Origin: Clostridia bacterium
GTDB lineage: Bacteria; Bacillota_A; Clostridia; Christensenellales; Aristaeellaceae
Assembly: GCA_017525805.1 (NCBI GenBank)
Contig: JAFXSH010000119.1
Location: 1-48,133 of the forward strand
Direction of reading: 5' to 3'
DNA length: 48,133 bases
Shown here: one piece after another, positions 33,801-41,806 of the stretch
How the letters are laid out: every line of letters begins with the position of its first letter
How positions within the stretch are numbered: position 1 is the first letter of the stretch
Notes under the pieces: model-generated
What the model was told of the DNA's origin: nothing
What the model saw: the letters and a program-made list of their open reading frames with translations, nothing else
Database searches by the model: none
Translations under genes and position numbers: made by a program

Positions 33801-36167
33801 TGGTACGCCGTGGAAATCAACGGCATGATGGGCTACATGAGCGAAGCCGTGGTGCGTTTCCTGAGCGAAGCGGAAATCGCCGCCCTGTTCAATTATACCC
33901 TCGAGCCTACGCAGGAGCCGACCCCCCTGCCCACGGATGTCCCCGACGGCATGGTGATCGACCGCTGGGGCGCTACCATCAAATCGGTCAATTTCCGCAA
34001 GAGCGCCGATCGAAACGCTGAAAAAATCGACGAACTGAAAAAGAATACCCGGATTTGGGTCTATTCTTCCGAAACCGTGAACGGCGAAAAATGGTACGCT
34101 GTGTGCTGCAATGGAACGGACGGCTATATGATGGCCGACTATGTGCAGCTGACCAGCGAGGCGGATAACGCCGAAATCCAGGCTCAGCTTGCTTCTCCCA
34201 TGCCCACTCAGACGCCTATCGCGCCCACGGAAGCGCCCACCCCGGTGCCAACCGAAGCGCCCACGGATACGCCTACCCCGGAACCTACTGCTGAACCTAC
34301 CCCGGTGCCTACCGAAACGCCCACCCCGGTGCCAACCGAAGCGCCCACGCCTATGCCCACCCCTTATCGGGGCTATGCTCTCACAAAGACGCAGACGGCC
34401 CTGCGCACAGGCGTGAGCCAGACGGATGACTCTATCCTGGAAATGCTGCCGGCCCAGACGCTGCTGCTCGTCAACAGCGAAACATATGTGGACAGCGTGG
34501 CCTGGGATTCTGTTCAGACCCTGGGCAGCGGCAACTTGGGCTTCATTCCCCAAAGCGCCCTGAATTTCATTACCGCTGAGGAAGCGCGGCCTTATCTGGA
34601 TCAGCTGCAGCCTACCCCCGCGCCCACCGTGGCCGCTCAGGAACAGACCGAGGGCTTGGCTATGACCTTGGGCGACGGCGTGCCCATGCGCAATTTCCCG
34701 GATACCAACGGCGAAATCATTACGCTGCTGCCCTACATGGCCGTGGCTCAGGTGCGCGGCCAGCAGTACGCGGGCAACGCCGCCTGGCATCTGGTGCAGT
34801 ACAACGGCATGTGGGGGTACATCCGCCAGGATCAGTTGCGCATGATGAACCAGGAAGAAATCCTGGCTTATCAGGCGCTCATCGCCGCCGGAACGCCCAC
34901 GCCCACCGCCGCGCCCATGTCCACGCCCGAGCCCGTGACCGATGACAGCCTGAGCAGCTATGGACACGTGCAAAGCAGCAGCGGCCGGGTGAACCTGCGT
35001 TCCGAGCCTACCACCAAGAACAGCAACGCCATCCGCCTGCTGGACAATTACGCCTTTGCCCTGGTATTGGGAAGCGTCACCAATGACGAAGGCACCTGGT
35101 ATCACATCAGCCAAGGCGGCACCGAAGGCTACATCCGCGGCGATTACTTCCACGTTCTCACCTTAGGCGAATTATCTTCTTTCCTGCAAAGCAGCGAATA
35201 CCTGAACGCCAACAGCAACAACACTGTGTCCGGCGCTGACAGCAGCCAGATCCAGCCGGTGGAGGATTACAACAGGACCGTATGGCAGAATCCGGCGCTG
35301 ACGGCCTCCTACGAACCCTTCAATCCCTTTACCACCCCCTCCCCCGATCCAGAGCGGCTGGCCACCAAAACACCGGAACCTACGCCTTCGCCCACGCCCA
35401 CCCCGGAAATCGCGCCGGTATCGCCAGAAAATAACACGATCCTGCCCGATAACAATGTGCGGCAGGCGGGTTCTCCCTGGCCCTGGGTGCTGGTGGGCCT
35501 TGCCGTTGTTGGCGGCGGCGGCGCGTTTTACGCCTATACCGTGCACCGGCAGAACGAAAAACGCCGGCAGGCTTACCGCGCCCAGCAAGCCCGGCAGGTA
35601 CGCAGCAGCGCTGCCGTTCATCCGCAGATGCGCGCGGCCCAGAATAACCCCGGCCAGAATCAGGCCCGGCCCGTGTATCCCAACGCAAACGCGCCTTTCA
35701 TGCCTCCCCAAAACGGCGCACCGCAGTCGTCCACCCAGAACGCTGCCCAGAGCACCAGCATCTACCGCGCTGGCTCCGCCGCTTCGCAGCCGGGCGTCAA
35801 AGAAGAAACAAAGGCTTACCCGTCCGTGCGGCAGGCGACCCAGGCTTATCAGCCCGCCCGTCCGGATGTCAAGCCCAATCCATCCCAAATGGCCACCCAA
35901 GCTTTCAGCCGTGCCGTAAATCAGCCGGACCTGTCGAGCCTGTCCGCGGAGGACCGGGAAGCGCTGGCCCAGGATACGCAATCCTTTAAGCCCGCCCCGG
36001 TGGATCCCAACGCCCAGCGGCTGAACCTGCAAATCAAAACCGCCAAGCTGGAAATGGAAGAACTGCCCTCCCAGCCTGACGATGAGACCGATCTTGCCAA
36101 CAGAAAGCGGGTCCGCCGCACGGAGCGCAATAAGAACCTGTATGGCGACAACCACCACAACGCGTGA
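30873..36167 (+). CDS. Large MucBP/SH3-repeat surface protein with cytosolic tail
   Basis: A 1764-residue cell-surface protein. Signal peptide 1-29. From residue 147 come about seven MucBP-like repeats of 70-73 residues (starts at 147, 217, 287, 357, 430, 503 and about 575), each opening [10 protein letters not shown] and closing with [13 protein letters not shown] ends. A Pro/Thr/Glu linker (about 650-688) and three more divergent MucBP-like units (to about 920) follow. Five SH3-like units start near 932, 1030, 1167, 1261 and 1363, the first two with clear NFRK/RLRS and WY.V..NG..GYM signatures. One membrane segment (1536-1557) and a 205-residue Gln/Pro-rich, positively charged cytosolic tail end it. 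No LPXTG or SLH motif. It may bind mucin or glycan and peptidoglycan; this is inferred. Start set by GAAGGAGG. Confidence 0.9.
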   Translation: MKKIIRVVSMALIFACLLLPFGALAAFAQDMSISVQWTDASGAIQWSSPAVPVTDAPEETRFWITLPLDAPLAGLTLNISDLSGSIAYFDPGQGTVLEYVTDAMGSLDQPSVSISGFNAAGELQAVYSLYLSYQPLPQAPVIVPAEVTVHYIDEYGYPLMSDQIMTFGEGVSTVYAPSIEGYSLTGGDSSIITVNENGAYPAEVTFTYARIAVYASVTVHYVDEYGNPLLSDMIYTYDVGPHQVAAPEIDQYVATGSTLYIVTVDNNGAVPAEITFTYARSISPAAVTVHYVDENGQPLLPDALLTLEGGSHTIQAEAIEHYMPEYPSAQTVEITLDGAFPSEVTFRYAREVLPADIIVHYIDEEGNSIAEDVTQTLQPGYNLVYPTAAISPDLYMPAVPELYEVIVSADGASPAEITFTCRRAVQPVNVTLHYVDDQGQTIAPDDVLTFGEGEHQIFPAIEVSSEDYQSAEPSFYPLTVSLAGGSVSEVTFTYSRAVKPAAVTVHYTDAQGTTVASDTVQVFQGGSYVVFPQPVDLPDRYFQIAGDPVFQDVTVDADGAHPSELTFVYEYIPREPVVLPVLYRDAETGADVALSDTATLPTDAVTAVTARPENLLPDYVLIGDSTVFVSVNAAGEADRSEIIFLYQYVAPTPEPTLEPTPEPTPEPTPEPTSEPTPVPEPTATPDPVMISVRYVDPDGADVASPGVVWCALGDTVINAAPVDLMADYQPDGPQSVLVHVDENGPDPSEINFTYRLTMEPQAPKVALVNVKYLSPANYVFYSYSATCVEGQENKVEVDWNQLDSSLGYELASDAAVYVTVYEDGTASPAEVIFRFRDEINAYVTIRYQDAVTGRDVASPQQQICYVGTNTVDIHPLDLEENYILLSGQSSATVILDAEGRLMPAEVIFLYAPVATATPVPQIPAYDTAMDTYFYPTGQSVRLRSTPTTTEDNILGLVNSGQLGHVLGKVVNSDGKTWYAVEINGMMGYMSEAVVRFLSEAEIAALFNYTLEPTQEPTPLPTDVPDGMVIDRWGATIKSVNFRKSADRNAEKIDELKKNTRIWVYSSETVNGEKWYAVCCNGTDGYMMADYVQLTSEADNAEIQAQLASPMPTQTPIAPTEAPTPVPTEAPTDTPTPEPTAEPTPVPTETPTPVPTEAPTPMPTPYRGYALTKTQTALRTGVSQTDDSILEMLPAQTLLLVNSETYVDSVAWDSVQTLGSGNLGFIPQSALNFITAEEARPYLDQLQPTPAPTVAAQEQTEGLAMTLGDGVPMRNFPDTNGEIITLLPYMAVAQVRGQQYAGNAAWHLVQYNGMWGYIRQDQLRMMNQEEILAYQALIAAGTPTPTAAPMSTPEPVTDDSLSSYGHVQSSSGRVNLRSEPTTKNSNAIRLLDNYAFALVLGSVTNDEGTWYHISQGGTEGYIRGDYFHVLTLGELSSFLQSSEYLNANSNNTVSGADSSQIQPVEDYNRTVWQNPALTASYEPFNPFTTPSPDPERLATKTPEPTPSPTPTPEIAPVSPENNTILPDNNVRQAGSPWPWVLVGLAVVGGGGAFYAYTVHRQNEKRRQAYRAQQARQVRSSAAVHPQMRAAQNNPGQNQARPVYPNANAPFMPPQNGAPQSSTQNAAQSTSIYRAGSAASQPGVKEETKAYPSVRQATQAYQPARPDVKPNPSQMATQAFSRAVNQPDLSSLSAEDREALAQDTQSFKPAPVDPNAQRLNLQIKTAKLEMEELPSQPDDETDLANRKRVRRTERNKNLYGDNHHNA
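32820..32937 (+). repeat. Pro/Thr/Glu linker repeat within the surface protein gene
   Basis: Low-complexity coding repeat of Glu-Pro-Thr-Pro units (DNA unit about 12 bases, GAACCCACGCCC-like), forming an extended wall-spanning linker. A second, less regular stretch lies at 34190-34365. Copies are imperfect and in frame. Confidence 0.75.
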
Positions 36168-36228
36168 TCACAGCGGGGCTGGAAGCCAGTCTTCCGGCCC
36201 TGTTTCCATCAAAACGGAGGTAAAGCCC

Positions 36229-37170
36229 ATGCGCGGATGCTCTATCATGCTTCTTTGTCTTTTCCTGTGCGTCACGCTGTTTCTCACCCCCGCGCTGGCG
36301 GAGGGGGAAGCGAACGACTTTTCCGCTTGGGAAGCAGGGATCACGCTGCAGGCGGGAGAAACGCTGATTGCCCCCGCTTATCCGGTGCCCGATTACGTGC
36401 TGTGGCTGCTGGAAACGGCCCGGGGGGAAATCGGCTATACCGAGGACCGCGGCGGCGTGACCAAATACGGCACCTGGGCGGGCTATCCTACCGCCGAATG
36501 GTGCGCCGAGTTTCAGTGCTGGTGCGTGAACCAGGTGGACAAGCTTCACGGCACCAAGCTGCTGAACAAAGTATATCCCAATTACAGCGGCACCAACGTG
36601 GGCCGGGACTGGTTTATTTCCCAGGGCCGCTATATTGCCCGCACGGGCAGCGTGCCGGGTCATGGCAGCCAGTGGTGGCGGGATTCTTTCCTGCCCATTG
36701 AAAAAAACAGCTACATCCCCCAGCCGGGGGACTGGGTGTTCCTCACTGATAACGCCAGCGGCGACACCAGCCACGTGGCCATGGTGGAATACTGCGCCTA
36801 TGACGCGGAAGGCAGGGCGCGGCTGCATGTGATCGAAGGAAACAACGTCACCAAGCCCGCCCCCCAGGGCGTAGAACGCAACGATTACGCCATCGATTAC
36901 TGGCGCATCTTAGGCTACGGCACCGTGTACGAATTGGCCGATATGACGCTGAAATTCGGCCACAGCGGGCCCAAAGTGGTGGAACTGCAAAAGGAACTGG
37001 TGCAGGCCGGTCTGCTGGAGGAACGCTATACCACCGGCAAATATGGCGCTATCACCACCGATTGCATCAAAATCGTACAGCGGCAGGCGGGCATCCAGGA
37101 AACCGGCATCGCCAACCTGGAAACCCGCATGGCGCTGCGGCGCATGATCGAGGGGCTGCCGGAGGAGTGA
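36229..37170 (+). CDS. Secreted CHAP amidase with peptidoglycan-binding domain
   Basis: A 313-residue exported cell-wall hydrolase. Signal peptide 1-24 ending TPALA. Residues about 55-235 form a CHAP-type Cys peptidase/amidase: nucleophile Cys92 in AEWCAEFQCWC, His182 in SHVAMVEYC, then VIEGNN as the third polar site. Residues 245-308 are a PG_binding_1 domain (LKFGHSGPKVVELQKEL). It would cleave peptidoglycan cross-bridges or stem peptides. It starts 61 bases after the surface protein gene with GGAGG 8 bases before the ATG; no terminator is visible between them, so they may be co-transcribed and cooperate in the wall. Confidence 0.88.
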   Translation: MRGCSIMLLCLFLCVTLFLTPALAEGEANDFSAWEAGITLQAGETLIAPAYPVPDYVLWLLETARGEIGYTEDRGGVTKYGTWAGYPTAEWCAEFQCWCVNQVDKLHGTKLLNKVYPNYSGTNVGRDWFISQGRYIARTGSVPGHGSQWWRDSFLPIEKNSYIPQPGDWVFLTDNASGDTSHVAMVEYCAYDAEGRARLHVIEGNNVTKPAPQGVERNDYAIDYWRILGYGTVYELADMTLKFGHSGPKVVELQKELVQAGLLEERYTTGKYGAITTDCIKIVQRQAGIQETGIANLETRMALRRMIEGLPEE

Positions 37171-37262
37171 AGCCGGCGTTTTGCAGGATTTTTCCTATCC
37201 CGCGTCGAATAAAAAAGATTCAACCGTTTCATTCCATTGTGTCAGTGAAGGAGTGAGCATTC

Positions 37263-38714
37263 ATGCGCGATATGCTGCTCGTGCTGAATTTTGACGATGA
37301 CGCAAGCCGGGCCGTAACGCGAAAACTGCGTTCAGAGCGGGTTTTCTGTAAAATCGTACCGGGAACCATTTCCCTGGAGGAAATCCAATCGCAGGAGCCG
37401 CTGGGGCTGCTGCTGGCCGGCGGCGTATCGGGGCAAACCCCGGCGGGGCTGGACAGCCGTATCCCCGCTTCGGATATCCCCGTGCTGGCTTTAGGCGATG
37501 CCGCCGGGCTGCTGCTGTCCCTGCTGGGCGGCACAGCGGGCGATATTGCTTTTCAGGGGGCGGTGATGCCCGTTTCCTATTCCGCCAATCCCTTGCTGGA
37601 AGGGCTGGAAAGCGGTGAAAGGATGCTGCCCTGCGCCCGGGAATTCCAGCTTCCCCCGCAAGTGCGTCCCCTGGCGTCCGCCCAGGAAACCGTCATCGGC
37701 TTTGCCCACGAGACCCTGCCGCTGTACGGCATGCAGCTGCAGATCGAGCAGAACGACCCGGAAAGCTCCCTGATCCTGCGGAATTACGCCCTGAACATCT
37801 GCGGGTGCACCACCTGGTGGGATGATGATGCGTTCGTCACCCGGGCGATTGAGGAAATCCGCCGCGTCGCGGGGGAAGGCCGCGTGGTGTGCGCTATGAC
37901 CGGCGGGCTGGACAGCGGCGTCAGCGCCCTGCTGGCGCACAAAGCCTTAGGAAATCAGCTAAAATGTATCTTTGTGGATACCGGGCTTTTGCGGGAACGG
38001 GAAGGCGATGATTTTATGGCTTTCTATCGCGACGCCATGGGCCTGGACATTACCCGCGTTCCCGCCGAGGATCGGTTTTTAGACGCCCTCAAGGGCGTTT
38101 CGGACGCGAAGGAAAAGCGCGCCGTCATCATCCGCGTGATCCAGTCCATCCTGCGGGAGGAAGAAGAGAAGTTAAGCCCCATCTCCGCGCTGGTTCGCGG
38201 CACCAGCTGCCATGACATCATGTTCGGCGGCGGGGCGCTGACCCCCGCTTTAGGTGAAAACGTACCGCTGATCGAGCCGGTGCGGGAGCTTTTCAAAGAT
38301 GAGATCCGCCGGATCGCCGATTTTCTGGATATCCCCGCTGATCTGCTTTCCCGCCAGCCCTTCCCCGGCAGCGGCCTGGCCCTGCGCATCATGGGTGAAG
38401 TAACCAAGGAAAGGCTTTCCACCCTGCGGGCGGCGGACGCCCTGTTCCGGGGTGAGCTGCTCCGGTCCAGCGCGGCCAAGCGGCTGTGGCAGTATTTCGC
38501 GGTGCTGTGCCCCATGCCCGGCCGGGAGGAAAAATCCATCATCTGCCTGCGCGCCGTTCACACAGGGGACAGAAGCCAGGCCTATGCCGCCCGCCTGCCC
38601 TATGATGTGATGGAAAACGTGACGGACCTGATCCTGCGGGATCAGAAATCCGTTTGCAGGGTCACTTATGATCTGACCCCCGTATACAATTATTCCGGCG
38701 TGGAATGGCAATAA
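37263..38714 (+). CDS. GMP synthase-like ATP pyrophosphatase with inactive glutaminase half
   Basis: A 483-residue GuaA paralogue. Residues 1-180 keep the amidotransferase fold but not its chemistry: the nucleophile Cys of GICYG is replaced (PVLALGDAAG, Gly78) and the His-Pro-Glu triad reads QIEQNDPE (160-167). Residues 205-380 are the ATP-PPase, with P-loop TGGLDSG (213-219) instead of SGGVDS, conserved FVDTGLLR, LKGVSDAKEKR, LFKDEIRRIADFL and QPFPGSGLALRIMGEVT. The IKSHHN stretch is missing. The C-terminal dimerisation domain follows (LWQYFAVL, ARLPYDVME), but the XMP-binding KPPATIEWE end reads PVYNYSGVEWQ. I infer a different substrate or ammonia use; a functional guaA elsewhere is not visible. 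GAAGGAG precedes the ATG. Confidence 0.85.
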   Translation: MRDMLLVLNFDDDASRAVTRKLRSERVFCKIVPGTISLEEIQSQEPLGLLLAGGVSGQTPAGLDSRIPASDIPVLALGDAAGLLLSLLGGTAGDIAFQGAVMPVSYSANPLLEGLESGERMLPCAREFQLPPQVRPLASAQETVIGFAHETLPLYGMQLQIEQNDPESSLILRNYALNICGCTTWWDDDAFVTRAIEEIRRVAGEGRVVCAMTGGLDSGVSALLAHKALGNQLKCIFVDTGLLREREGDDFMAFYRDAMGLDITRVPAEDRFLDALKGVSDAKEKRAVIIRVIQSILREEEEKLSPISALVRGTSCHDIMFGGGALTPALGENVPLIEPVRELFKDEIRRIADFLDIPADLLSRQPFPGSGLALRIMGEVTKERLSTLRAADALFRGELLRSSAAKRLWQYFAVLCPMPGREEKSIICLRAVHTGDRSQAYAARLPYDVMENVTDLILRDQKSVCRVTYDLTPVYNYSGVEWQ

Positions 38715-38717
38715 ACC

Positions 38718-38913
38718 GTTACTGCTTCGCAGTAACACGAAAGGGGAAATTTTTCCCCTTTCGGAACCGGTTTTTCCTGTCGCTACGCTCCCGGGCGGAA
38801 AAACCGCAAGGTAGGAAAATTTCATCCGGTCGTCTCCGCTCTCTTCTGAAATTTTCCGTCCTCCCGGCGTACACGCCGCCGGTGCGGATTTCAGTCGGGG
38901 GAGCGCCCCCGAC
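38718..38913. repeat. Row of six consecutive hairpins
   Basis: Intergenic, between the GuaA-like and GNAT genes. Hairpins: 38718-38736 (8-bp stem, loop TTC); 38738-38763 (12-bp perfect stem CGAAAGGGGAAA); 38768-38806 (10-bp stem, CGGTTTTTCC); 38814-38857 (11-bp stem, GGAAAATTTCA); 38865-38878 (6-bp CGGCGT); 38894-38913 (8-bp GTCGGGGG, loop AGCG). All stems are perfect. They are followed by a C-rich stretch. No frame has a plausible protein. It looks like a composite dispersed palindromic element or a structured RNA. Confidence 0.75.
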
Positions 38914-38979
38914 ACCCCCCGTTAGTTTCCAAATACTCTGTTTTGCATTATTGATACCTGCTGAAGCAAGGGGAATTCT

Positions 38980-39780
38980 ATGCGTATTACCCATCCGCAA
39001 GCCGCGTTTCAGGGCATCGCGCCTGAAAACATGTTTTTTGTCGCCAATGACCAGCAGATTCAGCTGGGCACGGGCTATGTGGTGCAGTTCTTTCAGGGAG
39101 AGCTATACCCCGAGCGTCCCAATCACCTGTTCCTGCAGATCGACTGCCAGCCGTCGGCCCGGGCGCTGATGTTCGGCGCGCTTTTGGCCCGCGCCTATCA
39201 GCTGAAAGCACAGAATCCTTCTCTGCCCGCCAGGCTGTATGCCCAGGTGCCGCCGGAAAGCCTGGAAATGCTGCGTTTTTATGAATCCTGCGGCCTGCGC
39301 AACGACGATGGGGAGGACATGTTCCGTTTCCTGCCGCCCGCCGGGGTGCCCCAAGCGCCCATGGGCATGCAGTTCGCTTCTGTTCCCCTCCAGGACGAAG
39401 CCAGCCAGAACGCTTTTCTGAACCGGATCAATGCCCAGCGGATCCAGCCCTTTAGCCGGGATTACCTGCAATTGTGGCAGCAGCAGCAGCACTTTATGGC
39501 CCTGGGCTTTTATCGCAACGGCCAGCCCGTGAGCGAATGCATTCTCACGGGGGCGGGCAGCTCCGCCACGCTGCTGATGATTTATACCCGTTCCGATTAC
39601 CGCCGCCAGGGCATGGCGAAAAACCTGATCGGCGCGGCGTCGGCCCTGCTGCGGGAGAGGGGCGTGAACACCATGTACACCCATATCTTCCGGCGCAACG
39701 CTCCCCAGGTGGCGCTCATGCGCCGCCTGAACGGCACGTTCGTGCGCACGGTCACCGCCCTGCCGGGGATGGACCTGTGA
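38980..39780 (+). CDS. Two-domain GNAT acetyltransferase
   Basis: A 266-residue protein with two GNAT-like halves. The C-terminal half (about 150-266) is a normal GNAT with the acetyl-CoA site YRRQGMAKNLI and strand LLMIYTRS. The N-terminal half (about 45-125) has the tail of the same fold (ARALMFGALLARAYQL, then RFYESCGLRND) but no acetyl-CoA signature, so it is probably a pseudo-domain. AAGGGG precedes the ATG, just after the hairpin row. The substrate is unknown. The AGE-family epimerase follows 40 bases later. Confidence 0.8.
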   Translation: MRITHPQAAFQGIAPENMFFVANDQQIQLGTGYVVQFFQGELYPERPNHLFLQIDCQPSARALMFGALLARAYQLKAQNPSLPARLYAQVPPESLEMLRFYESCGLRNDDGEDMFRFLPPAGVPQAPMGMQFASVPLQDEASQNAFLNRINAQRIQPFSRDYLQLWQQQQHFMALGFYRNGQPVSECILTGAGSSATLLMIYTRSDYRRQGMAKNLIGAASALLRERGVNTMYTHIFRRNAPQVALMRRLNGTFVRTVTALPGMDL

Positions 39781-39820
39781 TCATACCGCCATCAATTCAC
39801 GTAAAGAAAAGGGAACTGAT

Positions 39821-41026
39821 ATGGACAAAGTATTGCTGAAAGCACAACAGAGCTGGATCAGGGAAGAACTGGACAGAAGCGCCGCTTTCTGGATCAAAAA
39901 CGGCTGGGACCGGGTGAACGGCGGCGTTTTCACCTGCTTAGACCGGGAGGGCAAAATCTATTCCACCGATAAAAGCGTGTGGATGCAGGGCCGCTGCGCC
40001 TGGACGTACAGCTACCTGTGCCACCTGTACGGCAAAAAGCGGGAATGGATGGATTTCGCCAAGTCCTGCTTGGATTTTATGGAAGCCCACTGCATCAACC
40101 GGGAAAAAGGCAACCGGATGTATTTTACCGTAACCTTTGACGGAAAGCCCCTGCGCCAGCGCCGCTATTGCTTCTCCGAAAGCTTCTATGCCATTGCCAA
40201 CGCGGAATACTACGGCCTGACCGGCGAACAGGTGTACTTGGACCGGGCAAAGCAGGCTTACGAGCTGTACTGGAACCTGTTTCGGGGCCTGATCGACGAT
40301 CCCGTGGGCATGGGCCCCAAAACCATTCCCGAAACCCGCACGGGCCGCAGCTTGGGTCTGGCCATGATCTACCTGAACATCTGCTCCGTGCTGCGCCGGT
40401 GTGACCCGGAGAATACTGCCCAGTACGACGAGCGGGCCGAAATCTGCGTGCATGATATTTTCGCCTATCACCACAAGCCGGAATTGGGCTGCACCCTGGA
40501 AAACGTAGGACTCAACGGCGAATTCCGGGGGGACGTGACCGAAGGCCGCATCGTGAACCCCGGCCATGATATCGAATGCAGCTGGTTCCTGATGGAATAC
40601 GCCAACCACAAGGGCGATAAGGCCCTGCACCAGAAAGCGGAAAACGTGTTCAATTTCGCCATCAACGCGGGCTGGGATCAGGAATATAACGGCCTGCTGT
40701 ATTTTATCGACGCCAAGGGCCTGCCCCCCGAAGCCTACGAACACGATATGAAGCTGTGGTGGCCTCACAACGAGATCCTCATTGCCTCTCTGATGGCCTA
40801 CCGGGACACTAAAAATGAAATGTACTACGATTGGTTCCGCAAGACCCTGGATTACTGCCGCGAGGTATTCTCTGATCCGCAGTTCGGTGAATGGTACGGG
40901 TATCTCCGCCGGGACGGCAAACCCACCATGCCCTCCACCAAGGGCAGCACCTTCAAAGGCCCCTTCCATCTGCCCCGTTCCCTGGCCATGGCCGATCAGA
41001 TGATCAGCGAGCTTTTAGCGGAATAG
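39821..41026 (+). CDS. AGE-family sugar epimerase (N-acylglucosamine 2-epimerase type)
   Basis: A 401-residue alpha6/alpha6-barrel enzyme of the N-acylglucosamine 2-epimerase family, the usual length. Family His residues are present: His249 in NPGHDIECSW and His316 in WWPHNE, with GPFHLPRS near the C-terminus. The family epimerises at C2: N-acetylglucosamine to N-acetylmannosamine, or cellobiose and mannobiose. The exact substrate is not set by the sequence; the neighbours do not help. AAAGGGAA is the ribosome site. A strong terminator follows. Confidence 0.88.
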   Translation: MDKVLLKAQQSWIREELDRSAAFWIKNGWDRVNGGVFTCLDREGKIYSTDKSVWMQGRCAWTYSYLCHLYGKKREWMDFAKSCLDFMEAHCINREKGNRMYFTVTFDGKPLRQRRYCFSESFYAIANAEYYGLTGEQVYLDRAKQAYELYWNLFRGLIDDPVGMGPKTIPETRTGRSLGLAMIYLNICSVLRRCDPENTAQYDERAEICVHDIFAYHHKPELGCTLENVGLNGEFRGDVTEGRIVNPGHDIECSWFLMEYANHKGDKALHQKAENVFNFAINAGWDQEYNGLLYFIDAKGLPPEAYEHDMKLWWPHNEILIASLMAYRDTKNEMYYDWFRKTLDYCREVFSDPQFGEWYGYLRRDGKPTMPSTKGSTFKGPFHLPRSLAMADQMISELLAE

Positions 41027-41040
41027 CGATTCTCTCCGCA

Positions 41041-41067
41041 AGACCGGCGCTGTCCGGTCTTTTTTTG
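41041..41067 (+). terminator. Terminator after the AGE epimerase gene
   Basis: AGACCGG (41041-41047) pairs with CCGGTCT (41054-41060), followed by six more T residues. Confidence 0.88.
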
Positions 41068-41084
41068 TATTTCCTTGTATTTCC

Positions 41085-41113
41085 TTGCGCGGCGGCAGGG
41101 ATTCGGCTATAAT
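41085..41113 (+). promoter_or_regulatory. Promoter of the methionine synthase operon
   Basis: TTGCGC (41085-41090), 17-base spacer, perfect TATAAT (41108-41113). The leader before the first gene is only about 25 bases, too short for a SAM or cobalamin riboswitch. Confidence 0.65.
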
Positions 41114-41143
41114 GAAGCGGGTAACGTTTGAAAGGATACCGCT

Positions 41144-41806
41144 ATGGATATTGACGTGAAAGAAGCCCTCCGTTACGCGGGCGTGAAGAACCCGGACGAA
41201 ACTGCCCTGCGGGCCGCAGCGCTGGCGGCGGAGCAGACAGCCCGGCAGACAGCGCCACGGTATATATACAAGGTATTCCGTTTAAAGCATACCGAGGACG
41301 GCGTTTCCCTGCCGGACGCGGGGCTGGCGCTGCCGGGTAATTTAGCGAAAACCATGCTTTCGGACTGTGAACGTGCCGCCCTGCTGCTGTGTACCCTTGG
41401 CGCGGCTTTTGACCGCCTGCTGCGCACCGCCCAGGCCCGGGACATGGCCCAGGCCCTGTATATCGACGCATGCGGCAGCGCCTACGTGGAACAGGGCTGC
41501 GACGAGGCGGAGAAGGAAATCGCCGCCCGCTATGCGGGCCTGTATCTCACCGACCGGTTCAGCCCCGGCTACGGCGATTTGCCGCTGGGTGTTCAGGTCG
41601 GATTCCTTCGTGCCTTGGACGGCGAAAAGCGGCTGGGGGTATGCGCCGGGCCCTCTTATCTTTTAAATCCTATGAAATCGGTCACAGCTGTGATCGGCCT
41701 TGCGGACCTGCCCCAGCGGGCGCGTATCCGGGGCTGCGCTTTCTGCGCCCTCAAAGAGGGCTGCGCTTATCGGGAAAGGGGAATGACCTGTGCATCTTCA
41801 ACCTGA
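41144..41806 (+). CDS. Methionine synthase reactivation-domain protein
   Basis: A 220-residue protein corresponding to the C-terminal activation domain of MetH (PF02965), here a stand-alone gene. The SAM-binding signature RFSPGYGDLPLGVQ and the final MKSVTAVIGL and CAFCALKEGC segments are visible. The domain binds SAM and helps re-methylate oxidised cob(II)alamin with an electron donor. It overlaps the MetH gene by 17 bases, so the two are translationally coupled and probably form a complex. AAAGGA precedes the ATG. Confidence 0.88.
   Translation: MDIDVKEALRYAGVKNPDETALRAAALAAEQTARQTAPRYIYKVFRLKHTEDGVSLPDAGLALPGNLAKTMLSDCERAALLLCTLGAAFDRLLRTAQARDMAQALYIDACGSAYVEQGCDEAEKEIAARYAGLYLTDRFSPGYGDLPLGVQVGFLRALDGEKRLGVCAGPSYLLNPMKSVTAVIGLADLPQRARIRGCAFCALKEGCAYRERGMTCASST

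Noticed and set aside
32820..34365. CRISPR-like or tandem-repeat array
   Set aside because: The repeats are in-frame Pro/Thr linkers and diverged protein domains, with no spacers of constant length.
33504..35153. Minus-strand frame of 549 codons opposite the surface protein
   Set aside because: Gly/Arg/His-rich shadow of the Pro/Thr repeats; no ribosome site or fold.
35460..36167. Sortase anchor at the end of the surface protein
   Set aside because: No LPXTG-like motif before the membrane segment, and a 205-residue tail follows, which is unlike sortase substrates.
38705..39169. Plus-strand and minus-strand frames over the hairpin row
   Set aside because: Both run through perfect palindromes and give Arg/Ser-rich sequences without relatives I recognise; the DNA is better explained as a hairpin element.
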